Assembly: GCA_022579005.1 (NCBI GenBank) | Contig: MU401508.1 | Span: 1 to 64,000, forward strand | Origin: Poronia punctata | Lineage: Eukaryota > Ascomycota > Sordariomycetes > Xylariales > Xylariaceae | DNA length: 64,000 nucleotides | Reading direction: 5' to 3' | Shown: positions 35,941 through 47,369 of the stretch, one piece after another | Numbering within the stretch: the stretch's first letter is position 1 | Layout: each line of letters starts with the position of its first letter | Position numbers and translations under genes: made by a program | The notes under the pieces: model-generated | The model's input: the letters and a program-made list of their open reading frames with translations, nothing else | The model's database searches: none | Told to the model about the DNA's origin: nothing

Positions 35941-38234
35941 GTTTTCGACGCTTTATTCTATGTATTCACTAGAGTGAATCTAAGAAAAGAAGGGATTGTT
36001 AGAACAGGCCTTATAAGTGGAGGGCTAAGAGGAAGAAAACAATTCCCTCTGGCAAATGCTGAGGGGCAGAAGAAAATGCGACGCAATATGCTACGTAAAT
36101 GAACATTACACCAGACAAGCATATGCGAACGCCGGATTAACCTTATAAAGAATATGATAAACTTACACTCGCCTACTAGATTCAATTATAGCTCAGGTGA
36201 AGCTTTCCAGGTTATTGAGATGCAGAAAATATTCTGCTTGCGTCGTGCTTGACAGGGCGAAAAAAAAAAGATATTTGCGAACGAACTATCAGACGGCGCG
36301 CTACCTACAAGGAAAGACAGAAGCTTTGCACTGGCAGTAGGTCAAGTGGGCCGTTGGTGGCACTTGGCATTTGCTTGGTCTCCAAATTTACTGCAAACCG
36401 GTACCCGTATTTAGTCCCCAATTGTGAGTTTTTCACCTGCCATTTCGCGTACAGCAAAGTGCACCGACCACTAATCGGTCAGCAAGTGGGGAGCCCCGCG
36501 AACTCTCTTGTGCTCTTGCCTGTTCAATCCTCCATTGCTGTGAATCCCCAGCGCTCCAGGGTCTTGTTACAAACCTCTTGTAGCCAATCATTGATCAATG
36601 GACATGCCTGCACCTTTAAACCGTGCCCCTCGTTGCCCCGCCACCCCTCTTTCTGCAAAAAAGTACTCTTTAATAGTGGAATTGGCAGTTACGAGTAGGT
36701 AATCGTCTACAAATGGACCAAATGGAGCACAAAGGCCAAGTAGGTACTTTACCTACATAGGAAAATGCGTAGTAATATGCTCGAGTTGACAATGTCCATC
36801 TTTCCATAATGCAATTGTTTTTAGCTAGAGGTTTATACCTAGGTTACCTTGTAGTGTGTATGTTCCCATTCTTCAATCTGCTTGGATGAGATCCTCAACA
36901 AAAGAAAAAAGAATTGGCAAAGAGATACGAGTATGATTATGGTCTGTAGGCCGAGAATTCGGTACAGCTGTAATAAGATACCATGGGTAAGCCTCCAATT
37001 ACCTCATATAGGATGGGGTTTAAATTACCAGATGGGCATTTGTGGAAATTGCACTTATCTAAACTTCACAGATGCATCGAAATTGCCATGTGGGAGCTTC
37101 CGGAAAGGTAGAAGACAATGTTGTTCTCTAGGAACATGGATTCGTCGATGGAACTATTGGAGACTTGGGATGAAAGCCAATGCCAATTACTCTCATGGGA
37201 GACGCATGCCGTAAGTTCTAGGTTACCTAGGTTAGGCTCCTTTGAAAAATAATACGGTTTGGTAAACGGGGCGGGGGCGGCCCTACACGTACACAATCTA
37301 GAAAGTGACTCTTTCTTTCCCAAGTACATATGACACATGTTGTACTGTAGAATTGGAAAAATCTGGGGGTGTTCTCCTGATAGGCGCCTCTTTATGGTTC
37401 CGCGTCTAATGGTAAGTATGATGCACTTGGCCGATTTGCTCCAAGACACACGACATACCTACACCATAGATAAACAATTATCTATGTCATCAACACGATC
37501 AACATCGAAAATGGCCAATTAAAAAACTTCGACCTCCATATTTGACCTTAAAAGCATCATGACAGGATGGCCAACCCAGAGGGGCCACTGGCACCTCGAC
37601 CATCGGCCCATGGTACGGTTAAACTGCAATTTAAACAGGCGGCAGAAGAAGAAAGGCTGAGTAATTAAGTTGGAATCAAAAACACGTTACGGATTGTAAG
37701 TTTACATAAATCTCAAAAAAAAAAAAAAAAAGTTTTACATGTATTATAGTTGGCTTGAACAGGTAGAACGCATCATTCGAGTACGAGTTGTTCTAACCTC
37801 CAGCACAGGTGGATAATAAATAAATGCTACGAGTACTTACGCATATCATTGGTCATTTCCCTAGGTCAGGTTAGTCTAGTCCATCTTGTCTAGACTAGAG
37901 CGTGGAGTGTCTAGACTTTATAGTTAGGTGGGTTGGGGTCACTGCATCGGTAACCCCTGTTCACGTCGAACCCTTTGCATTTGCCGGTGCATCTCCGGCA
38001 GGCCCCGAATGGGCTACCGCTGTTTCTGACAAGCACCTTCATCGACTTGAACATACACGTACATTCAAGTTTCCCCTCTGCCTGCGCAGCTCCTCATTAG
38101 TGTACATGTAGTTGACGCAATGCCGTCTTACGTATAGAACATCTCCGTGGACTGTCCCAGCAACCTCTTCTTGTTACGTTACGGTTTGCGCAACGTCGCC
38201 TTGTCTTCTGCTGCTGAGGTTCTACGTGTAAACA
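35941..38234. other. Divergent intergenic between La and NirA-like genes
   Basis: This is a shared upstream region of two divergent genes. Plus-strand frames of 149 codons (36249-36698) and 110 codons (36882-37214) have no recognisable content. Near 37070-37210 a third frame reads like protein but has two internal stops (TAG, TGA), possibly a decayed fragment. TACTCGTA motifs occur at 36690, 36926 and 37828 (all reverse). A run of about 18 A lies near 37715. Confidence 0.45.
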
Positions 38235-41200
38235 ATGGACCATCTGCCCATACCAGGCTTGCAACCTCACAATCCAACCTTGGCGAGAACTGAATCCTTG
38301 AGTTCCAGTTCCGCTCCCCCTCCCCCTCCCAACAATAAAAAGAAGTCCAGGAGGGGAGGCGATCCTTCGTTACAAAAGCGCCGATGTGTTAGCACGTACG
38401 TAAAAGCTTGGTCGGATTTTTGTCCGTTTTCCCCTCTCGACCTGTCTTCTCGGTCTTCGCCCAAGATGAAAAAGAAGAAGAATGGGGCTGACTGTTTACC
38501 CCTCTGTAGTGCCTGCATAGCCTGTCGTCGACGGAAATCGAAATGCGATGCGGCGCTTCCCAGTTGCGCCGCATGCGCGAGCGTCTACAACACCGAGTGT
38601 GTCTACGATCCAAACTCTGACCATAGGCGGAAAGGCGTATACCGAGAAAAGATCGATAGCATGAAGGCCTCTAATTCGACGTTACAAATCCTCATAGAAG
38701 CTATTCTCAACTCCGAGGAGGAGGATGTGTACGATATTGTCAAGCGAATCCGGACCTGCGACAATCTGGACACTGTCGCCGAGTCGATCCTCAATCAGGA
38801 ATTCACCAGCGGAGCGGCCGCGGACGAGGATCAATTGCAAGACGACGCTGGCACAGGCATAGTTCTCGAGGGCGAGAGGGACCTGGCTCGCAAGATGGGC
38901 GAGCTGAGAGTCGAGAATGGAACTACGCGCTTCATCGGCGGTACTTCTCACCTCATCCATTGGGATGTGCTCGGCTCGCCAAGCATCGAGCGTCAACTCG
39001 CCGACGCGGGCGGGGTCGATGACGATCCTATTACGAGCTGGTCCAATGTCACCAAGGACGCCAAGGTGGTCACACATCTGCTGAACATGTACTTTTGTTG
39101 GCATTATCCCTACTTCACCACCCTCTCGCGGTCCTTGTTCTATAGAGACTTCTTCCGGGGCAAGCGGCATGTCACGTCACACAAGACGGCTTACTGCTCC
39201 GCCCTGCTCGTCAATGCCATGCTCGCGCTCGGATGTCACTTTACGAATGTTACCAGCGCCTATGCGGTAGTAGGGGATAGTTGGTCCAAGGGAGATCACT
39301 TCTTCGGCGAGGCCAAGCGGCTCATCATCGATAACGACGAATACGAAAAACCCCGGCTGACAACCGTCCAGGCACTAGCGTTGATGTCTGTGAGGGAGGC
39401 AGGTTGTGGCCGGGAAGCGAAAGGCTGGGTCTATAGTGGTATGAGCTTTAGAATGGCGCAAGACTTGGGACTCAACATGAATCTCGGTGGCATCAACGGC
39501 CAACTGGAGAACCTCGAAGAGAAAGAAATCGATGCGCGGAGAGTGACGTTTTGGGGCTGTTTCCTGTTCGACAAGTGTTGGTCCAACTACATGGGCCGGC
39601 TGCCCCAGCTGCCGAAGAATTCGTACAATGTTCCAAAGTATGACGTTTTCCCGGACGAAGACGCAGAGGCCTGGTGCCCTTATACCGACTCGGGATTTGA
39701 CGAGAGCTGCCGGCAAGCATCGCGAACGCGCACGATCGGGCTTCAGATGTCGACATTATGCGAGATCAGTAGCGACCTCTTGCTCTTCTTCTATCACCCG
39801 GCCCACATAGCCCGATCGAGCGGGAAGTCGGTAGAACTGAAGAAGCTGAGCGAGCTCCATCGCCGTTTAGAAGAGTGGCACAAACAGTTGCCCGCCGAAC
39901 TCCAACCCAAAGACGGACAATTACCAAATGTCATTCTCATGCAGTAAGCAGCAAAAATCCCTCTCCCCCCTTTCGCAAGCCTTGCGTTGTTACTGTTTCT
40001 AAAGGCGCGTATTAGCATGTTCTTTCACTTGCAGTACATACATTTATTCCGCCCATTCCTCCGTTATGCCCCCAAGGCTTCTCCTCTCCCGCCACACGTA
40101 TCGCCCCGGCGCATATGTACCGCCAATGCAGGAGCCATCTCGAAACTAATGCGTCTATATAAAAAAACTTACAACTTGCACCAAATCTGTAACATCGCCG
40201 TGTACATGCTACATTCTGCCTGTACCATCCACCTGTTAAACTTACCGGAGAAGACGGCGAGGAGGGATATCATCCACGGCGTAAAACATCTCGAGGAGAT
40301 TGCCGAGGACTGGCTTTGTGGGAGGAGAGCGTTGAGCATCGTCAGCGTTCTCGCCCGCAAGTGGAAGGTCGATTTGCCCGAAGAAGCTGCCCAAGTGTTG
40401 CAAAGGACGGATGAGCGATGGGGCACCTTTAACGCTTCAGATGTCCCATCGCCCCGGTCCAACGTGGTGATTACGACGCCGTCATCAGCCAAGACCACGC
40501 CTTCGCCCCAGCAGGGACACGAACCCCAGAGCCCAACAAGGCGTCCTAGTCACGTGCCCACTTCACCTCGAATCCCGTCACCCTCGGTGCTCTACGACAA
40601 CGTGTCGTCTGAAGCATTAGGAGGCGGCAGCAGCAGTAGAAGCAGCAGAAGCAGCATGGCACCCCGGCCGACCTACCAGCCACACCTGCAACCACAAATG
40701 CAACCACAGCTGGGGACCCCGATGGTCGATGGCACGAATTCCATCGGGACGTCCAACGCAAGTCCTAACCCGGAATCGGATGCGATGCCCATCAACTACA
40801 GTGCGCTCAGCCCCGCCGATTGGCCGTCACCGCCACCGCCCAATGATGTCATGCCCAACTATCCCCGTCAGTACATTCCCTTCACGACTGGCGGTCAAGA
40901 GCCTTCACAGGGGGTGCCGGGCGGCCAGGGGTCGATGCAGGCTGCTATGCCGAGCTCGATGTTTGCAGTCGACGGACAAGACTGGTACCTCAAAGACGGC
41001 GTGAATTGGCAAGCTGGTTTCAACGCGTGGAACATGGTTAGTAGCAATGGCATGCCACAACAGCCGCCGATAGGGGGTCCGATACCGGAGCAACAACCAC
41101 TATTTGTTTTCGGGACTGGCGTTTCACACCCGCAGAGACAAGTGCAACAGCATGCACCAACCTACCCTTCCACATCCAACCCAGGCCATATTCCGACTGT

Positions 41201-41273
41201 TCCGGAGCCCAACCTTGATAGCCTTCATGCTCTTTCCTCGATGGAGGGTTGGGACCTTTCCAATCTCGAATAA
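38235..41273 (+). CDS. nirA: NirA/NIT4-type zinc-cluster transcription factor
   Basis: The gene has exons 38235-38395, 38510-39943 and 40016-41273 and encodes 950 aa. Intron 1 (114 nt, GTACGT...CTGAC...TAG) splits Thr54 and joins R-R-C-V-S-T to A-C-I-A-C-R-R-R-K. It has no in-frame stop. The Zn2Cys6 cluster uses Cys56, 59, 66, 73, 76 and 84, followed by V-Y-D-P-N-S-D-H-R-R-K-G-V-Y, a hallmark of NirA/NIT4. The fungal-specific regulatory domain spans the middle. Intron 2 (72 nt) restores L-M-H-M-F-F-H-L-Q-Y-I-H-L-F-R-P-F. The C-terminal third is rich in Pro, Gln, Ser and Gly and is probably the activation region. NirA/NIT4 activates nitrate and nitrite reductase genes; length (A. nidulans NirA 892, NIT4 1090 aa) fits. 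Fungi carry paralogues of this family, and no nitrate genes are nearby, so the exact target is inferred. Confidence 0.86.
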
Positions 41274-44200
41274 CTCGTTATTTCCGCCACGAGAGGAGTT
41301 GAAATAGGATAGGATGACGAGTTTTCGGAACTTTTCTGAATGGTATATAAGAACGGCAGCACATATTGACTATGGTCAAGTACTACGCTTCTCGATTCTC
41401 GGACCACGGCGTATCTCGGTTAGAATTCGGAGTATCTCCCCGGGGGGGCATGATACCACGGATATTTCGACAATGGAAAACAGTAAGGGGGTGAAGGTGC
41501 TGATTTGAGGTCTTGATTTTCTCCCCCTACCCCTTTTATTTGTCGGTTTTTGCAACCTCGTCCTTTCTCATTTGCTTTCTTGGCGCTTTGCTTGCAATTG
41601 TTAGGATCAGTATCTATCACGACCGGACAAGGTTAGGGTCGTTGGATTGGATAGATGGAAAACGGTCTTTTTTTTTTCTCATATGGGATAAGGGGTATAT
41701 ATATACACAAGCATGGCCTGGCCATAACATACATTGAAAAGGGGGGACGCCTGTCTTATATTTTTATATATGTGTTGTAAAGAAATCTTCACGACTAATG
41801 AAAAACTTGAGAACCTTGCTCCAACATGATGATACCATTTCTACCCCTCCATCCCTCCACTCTTGTGTTTTGTCTTATCTTTTCCGCGGTCTTTGTGGGA
41901 CGGTAGCACACGACCTACATTACCTGCAGGGCGTAGGTCCGTCAAAGCAAAGGCCGGATATGGGTATGATTGATGGTCGACTACACGATGAAGAAAGTGA
42001 GATATCATATTCTGGCTGGCGTCCTTCTCCGATCTCCCGTCCATTAAGCATTGCGGATCTAACCCAAGTATGTAATGAATGTCTTTTGACAGGATGAGGT
42101 GACAAGCTAGACGAGAGATAGAGAGAGAGGGAGGGAGGGGTATCCATTTCTTCGGGTCTTGGTGGGTAGTACTTGTACGTTGTGATCGGATCGGATCTCT
42201 ATATCTATTCTACGAGCAGTGGGTTGGTTGGTTGGTGATATGGTGAAGGTGAAGTAAAGGTGGCCGGTTTTACTTACCTTGCTTAACACATTGACTTGCC
42301 TACCTTGCACATTAAAACGAGTAGATATTCGTATAACTTGCCTAGTTCTTAACCTTCTTTCATATGCGTCAGGTGTCATACATGCTCACCCTATGTTATG
42401 TATTTAAGGTTACTTGGTATCTAGATAGGTAGTCCGTACTCGTACATTTTGTCGTCTACAGATACCGCCATCGGAGCAAACATTCGAGTTTGTTTGTTAC
42501 ACGGGACGTACACGGATTCGGGTCCCGGCACTTGATGGAAACTTTTTAAAAAAAAACTTGTCAGTTAGTTTTTTAAGAAAAACATTCGGATTAAAGACTC
42601 CGGGCTTTTTGTCGATCTTACTAGACTGATGAATACTTACATACGTCATGTCATGTCATTAGGACGTACTATGTAGGTAGCTAGAAAGAGAGAATGTTTG
42701 TAAGGTACCTACTATGGGATATATTGATTGGTAGTTTTGCGTTGATATTTATTTCAAAGAAGGAAAAAAGACTTCTTTGCTAGGATAGAAGAAACCGGGA
42801 CGAAAGGATGAGTTGGCAGATATCATGTACCTAACCTACCTATGTAATGTGTGGTGTTTTCTAGCGCTGGGTGATTTGTGACTGACTGACTGACTGACTG
42901 GAACCAGACAGACTATTCCCAAGGTTATCTGGCCCACGTCTACTCGTAGACGAAACAGATAAAAAGAAAAGGGTACCATTGATTTACTGGGTAATCTGTC
43001 TGTCTGTCTCCAGCCTCCCTTATTTTTTTCAGGACGCTGCTTTTATGACTACCTATGAATGCGACCTACATGATATGATGTGATGTGGTTGGGCCTGAGA
43101 TGAGATGAAAAGGAAATGAGAGACATACTCTCACTTGCGTATGCGGACACAATGTGCCAAATAATGAAATTGACGGTAAGGACGCATACATACGTACATA
43201 TACGCTGGCCGTCTGCTCATTCCTTTCTTGTTTGTTGGACTATTTTGATAGATGGCTGGTTGCTGCGATATTTGTTAGGCCTACGCGCTTCTTCCTTGAC
43301 ATATGTATGTATTGACCTCTGACACGTGTTAACCGCGTGTAATCGAATGGTCCGTAGGCCGAGGCAACCTATGATGTATAATAAGTGCGAAGAAAACCCT
43401 GATAGTGCTGCAACCTGGTTCAAGTCATGTCGAGTTGGGCAAAAGATCACTCGTATCTACCAATCTACATATTATATCAAGTGTAGAATCACCTTTTGTT
43501 ATCCCCCTTACTATGAGGTATACTAGATGCCACGTCTGCTCATGTAAACGGCTTGCAAATCATGATATTTGATGCAGCCTGTAGCGGGAGTTTTCTTATT
43601 TAATGTGACAAAGTCACGACAACAGGGGGGAATGTGAACTGTCCGTCAGGCTTCTCTTCTCCTAAGATAACACGCGTCCTCTCTCCCTCACACACAAATC
43701 GTGCCCATTCATTCGGCCTTAGCTCAGACACTCTTGTACTTCCTTGCCATGTAAGTATGATGTATGTTCCGAGTAACGTAGGTTAGGTACATGCCGGCAT
43801 ATGCGTTTCCCTTCCTTGCTCGGCTTTGGGCATTACTGGCTTGAACTTGTCGTCAGTCATCCAAGTTTAATCATCTCGCAGAAAATGAACAACGAAACGA
43901 ATGGTCTTCTGGCCCTGAAAAAGTTCAGCCCGAGATAATTCCTACTACCTCGCGGCATCACTGCAGTCTTTCGCCCACTCATTTTCTCATGACCTATCCT
44001 CAGCCGTCATTAAGACGGAGGTCTAGCGCCGTCCATTCTGGTATCATGCCTCTGACAGGCAAATTTCCCCTAGCTTTGGCAGATCATATCAGACAACGAG
44101 AGGAGATGTCTGAATCGTCGAGGAGACTCCTAGGAACTAACCTAATATCTTCACTGGTTTAACCTTCTAATTTTCGCCTGCTCACACTCGCCCTTTCTGC

Positions 44201-46592
44201 CTGTTCCCAGATATAAAAGAATGCGGTCAAGCAGGCAGTGGTAGTGATATATATTATGAAAGTGATAATATCAACGTCCCAACTCTTGTTTATAAATGCC
44301 AATACAGATAATTGAGGAGTATAAAAACGTGAGCACTTAGCATAGCCGGCCTTTAAGACGCTTGATATCCTCCTGTCTTTCATGGTAAGTTTAGGTGAAA
44401 GTGTCTGTTGAGAAAATAGTTATATATATGTGTATATCAACTGGCTCACTTGTTCATTGTTGAATAGTGAAAAGGGGCTATTCCATTTGAATGATGAAGC
44501 AGCATGTGGTAAGGATACTGGGGAACGATGACTACGACTTATAAGTAATACATCTCACGATAACTGAGAGGACAGCAATCTTTGATAATAGGTAAACATC
44601 ATGTATCTAGTATAAAAGCGAGAGTAAAGGTCTGAGGCGTTATTTTCATCTCAACGTTCCTTACCAGTACATGTTCTTATGGATATAACCTTGTCACATG
44701 CCAACATTTATCTAGAAATACTTACTGCTAGCCACAATATCTACTCATGTTTACAAGATGAGGCCATATTGTAGAATTTGTGGTACCTACTCATATTGAT
44801 TTTATGCTCTTCTTGGACTAATAGTTCAAAAAGTAGACAGCATCATTACATACAATGGCCAAACCAGATGAGTTGATAAATCAACCCAGATATTATCTGT
44901 GAACCTTTCTGCTCCATTCTCTCTCCCCCTTGGCTGGCCGTCGGAGACATTGGAAGTTGGGGAGATACATTATACGGTTATGATGACTCGTCATTGATTG
45001 TAATAATACGAGTACACACTTTCATCTTACACATCTTGACAAGCATAGGTTTATCGGCTGCCTCTTGCGGCATTTCCATTTCTCGCAGCACTCAACTCAC
45101 TATTTCATCTCCACACTCACTCTCCTATCCCCAGCCCTACGTATTCAAATTGTCTGCCCCCCCTGTCACTTCCGAGTCGTTGTTCAATTTCCCATAACCC
45201 TTGTCAGCCCAATCCAGCAACCACATCATTATTACCTGGCGGCTAACGCGCCTCCAGATAAAATGCAAAATTCGGTCCGACGAAAACCGAAAAAAGAAAG
45301 ACAGTTCTTCTTTTGAAACTAGGGTAAATTACCTAGCATTACATTTCCGTTCCCCGCCAGAAACGCAGGGAAAAGAGTTGGTTGCGGCTACGTCTGTGTG
45401 TTGTAGATTGTACGTACTCCCTTGCCCATCTTTTTATACCTACATCTGGTCGACTGCATAAGAAAAACCAGCAGAATCTCCCTACTCGCAAGTCTGGCCA
45501 GACGTTGAGTTACATTCAGGGCAAAGATTACAACATCCCCGGACCTGTATGTCCTCTTTCTCCTCTCCTCTCCGCTCCGCTGTACGAGAAAGTACGAGAC
45601 CTACCTAAACTCACAAACAACATACATGCGCGTGAACCTTTACGGAAAGTTTTTGTTGACTTGTAGTTTGGTGGTTGGGTAGAAAATTTGTCACTGTCAC
45701 TCTAGTGATGGATAAGATATGGGATACCTATTAGGCCAGGGAACTTGTTACCTCTACTCGACGATCATGGAGAGAAATCTACTTGAGTCTACAATACGAA
45801 TATGTATTCGGATGTGGCTATGCCTTACTCTGGGCACGGGGGGTTGCTGACTGGGTTAGGGGAGGGAATAACGGTCCAGTCTAACCCTAGGCTATACAAA
45901 CTGGTGCGGACACATTCGCCGCACTTCATGCTTGCCAGGAACCATGTTCTTGTTCCTCTGAGGAGAGGGGATGGACATGGACGGGCTTTGGTTGGCTTGG
46001 CATGGGGGTTTGTTCGTGTTGGTTCGTGGTGATACTCGAAGGCAAGAAAAACTGGTAGGTACCTTATACGAGTATGGCGGTCACATGGGTGGTCTTCGAA
46101 GTAGGTAAGTACCTACACGTAAAGAAACCTCTGGGCTTCCTGGAGCAGTGTGGGCCTCTCTACCTATCTCTCTCCTTCGTACAGGTACGAGTTATCGGGT
46201 GTTGTCTGTTGTCGTCGTCCCCTAGGCGCATAACGCGGAAGACGAAAAATAAATATTTACTCTAGATACGTATTGTATTTCAAGGGCTGGCTGGACGTTC
46301 GGCAACTTGCTTGGTAAACAAAAAAAAACAGGTAGGTTAGCGGAGACACCGCTCATTGGGGAAGAACAACCTAAACCTAAACCTAAATCTAAAATTCAGC
46401 TTCCGATCCTGGGCGGTTTTTGCTTCATCATGAGCATCGTAGGTAACCGTTGCGGCTAATTACCGCAACCAAGGTGTGGCTTCGTGTATCCTGGGATGGG
46501 GTAGGATATGGTAGGTACGAGGTGACTGCTCACCTCACCGACCTAGCCGCCGAAGATGATGTGACGTATGGGGTAGAGGTATGTGTTCTAGA
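41274..46592. other. Long gene-poor region, first part
   Basis: No gene is supported. Small frames such as 44159-44383 (minus, with one hydrophobic helix) and 44994-45197 (plus) lack recognisable features. The stretch holds (GACT)n at about 42879-42901, CTGTCTGTCTGTC near 42998, and TACTCGTA at 42437, 42941, 45007 and 46067. CCTAAACCTAAACCTAAA at about 46371-46388 is a short run, not a telomere. Long non-coding transcripts cannot be excluded. Confidence 0.45.
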
Positions 46593-46604
46593 TAGTACAT
46601 TTTT
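46593..46604. repeat. Left direct repeat, possible target duplication
   Basis: TAGTACATTTTT here recurs exactly at 47358-47369. The left copy runs straight into a T17 tract (46600-46616), as would be seen for a poly(A)-tailed retroposon inserted on the minus strand. Confidence 0.4.
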
Positions 46605-46847
46605 TTTTTTTTTTTTCATCCTTCCTTCCTTTTTATTTTTTACTTCTTGAAAAGGGCCCACTACCTACCCTATTGGGTATTATCGTCAGCTTTACTTTTG
46701 ACCTGACGATAATTGGGATGGATCTGACTGCTAGGTTGTTAACATAGCAGCGAAACTATGACTTAGCTACCTACTTCCTAGGTAGCCAAGGTCTAAAAAA
46801 GCGACTACAACCTACCTTGCGTAGGTCTAAAAAAGCGGCCTGCCTTG

Positions 46848-46879
<32 letters not shown>

Positions 46880-47357
46880 GGTTAAGGTTAAAAACCTAGA
46901 AAAATAAAGAAAATTGGTATTTCGGACGCAGCCCTTAATAGAAAGGTACGGGCAGGCAAAGGGGTTTTTTAGATTTTTTTTCTTTTTTCCCCCTTGTGCC
47001 CCTAAGCTTACAAGTAAAGTTATGTTATCTAATAGGGTTATAGACGAGGTACGCGGTTTGCAAGTACTCTTAGCAACGCAAAATTAGTAAAAGACTTACT
47101 TATAGTGTTTTTTTTTTCCTTGCAAGGTAACCTAGGCTTAAGTATATTTTAAAAGCTTAAATACTCTTATCGTCTATCTTAACATAAACCTGAAAAGAGG
47201 TTATGTAGAGGGCTATACTATTAGGTAGCAAGAGGCGTCGGCTGGCTATAGCCCTAGGTACTACCCTAAGTTAACCTATATAGCCATAGTCAAGAGGTCA
47301 AGCCACCCTCTCCCTTTAAGATAGACGTTAAAATTCTACTACTACTACTACTACTAC
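46605..47357 (-). mobile_element. Possible poly(A)-tailed retroposon insertion
   Basis: The segment lies between 12-bp direct repeats TAGTACATTTTT. It starts with poly-T (the tail of a minus-strand insertion), contains a second T run (46853-46879, 27 bases), and ends in (CTA)n at 47336-47359. No open frame is found. The internal second poly-T and a local duplication of AGGTCTAAAAAAGCG (46789 and 46823) suggest nested or composite insertions. Composition between 46880 and 47330 differs from the flanks. I cannot match it to a known SINE or LINE, and the direct repeat may be chance. Confidence 0.35.
46853..46879. repeat. T27 homopolymer
   Basis: This is an uninterrupted T run following TTGATGTA and followed by GGTTAAGG. 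It may be the tail of a minus-strand retroposon inserted within the larger candidate element, or a simple repeat. Confidence 0.85.
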
Positions 47358-47359
47358 TA
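47336..47359. repeat. (CTA)n trinucleotide microsatellite
   Basis: About eight CTA units stand directly before the right-hand TAGTACATTTTT repeat of the candidate retroposon. Confidence 0.85.
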
Positions 47360-47369
47360 GTACATTTTT
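47358..47369. repeat. Right direct repeat, possible target duplication
   Basis: TAGTACATTTTT is an exact match to 46593-46604 and follows the CTA microsatellite. Confidence 0.4.

Noticed and set aside
46371..46388. CCTAAACCTAAACCTAAA as an interstitial telomere
   Set aside because: It has only three six-base units, and the unit is not the fungal CCCTAA.
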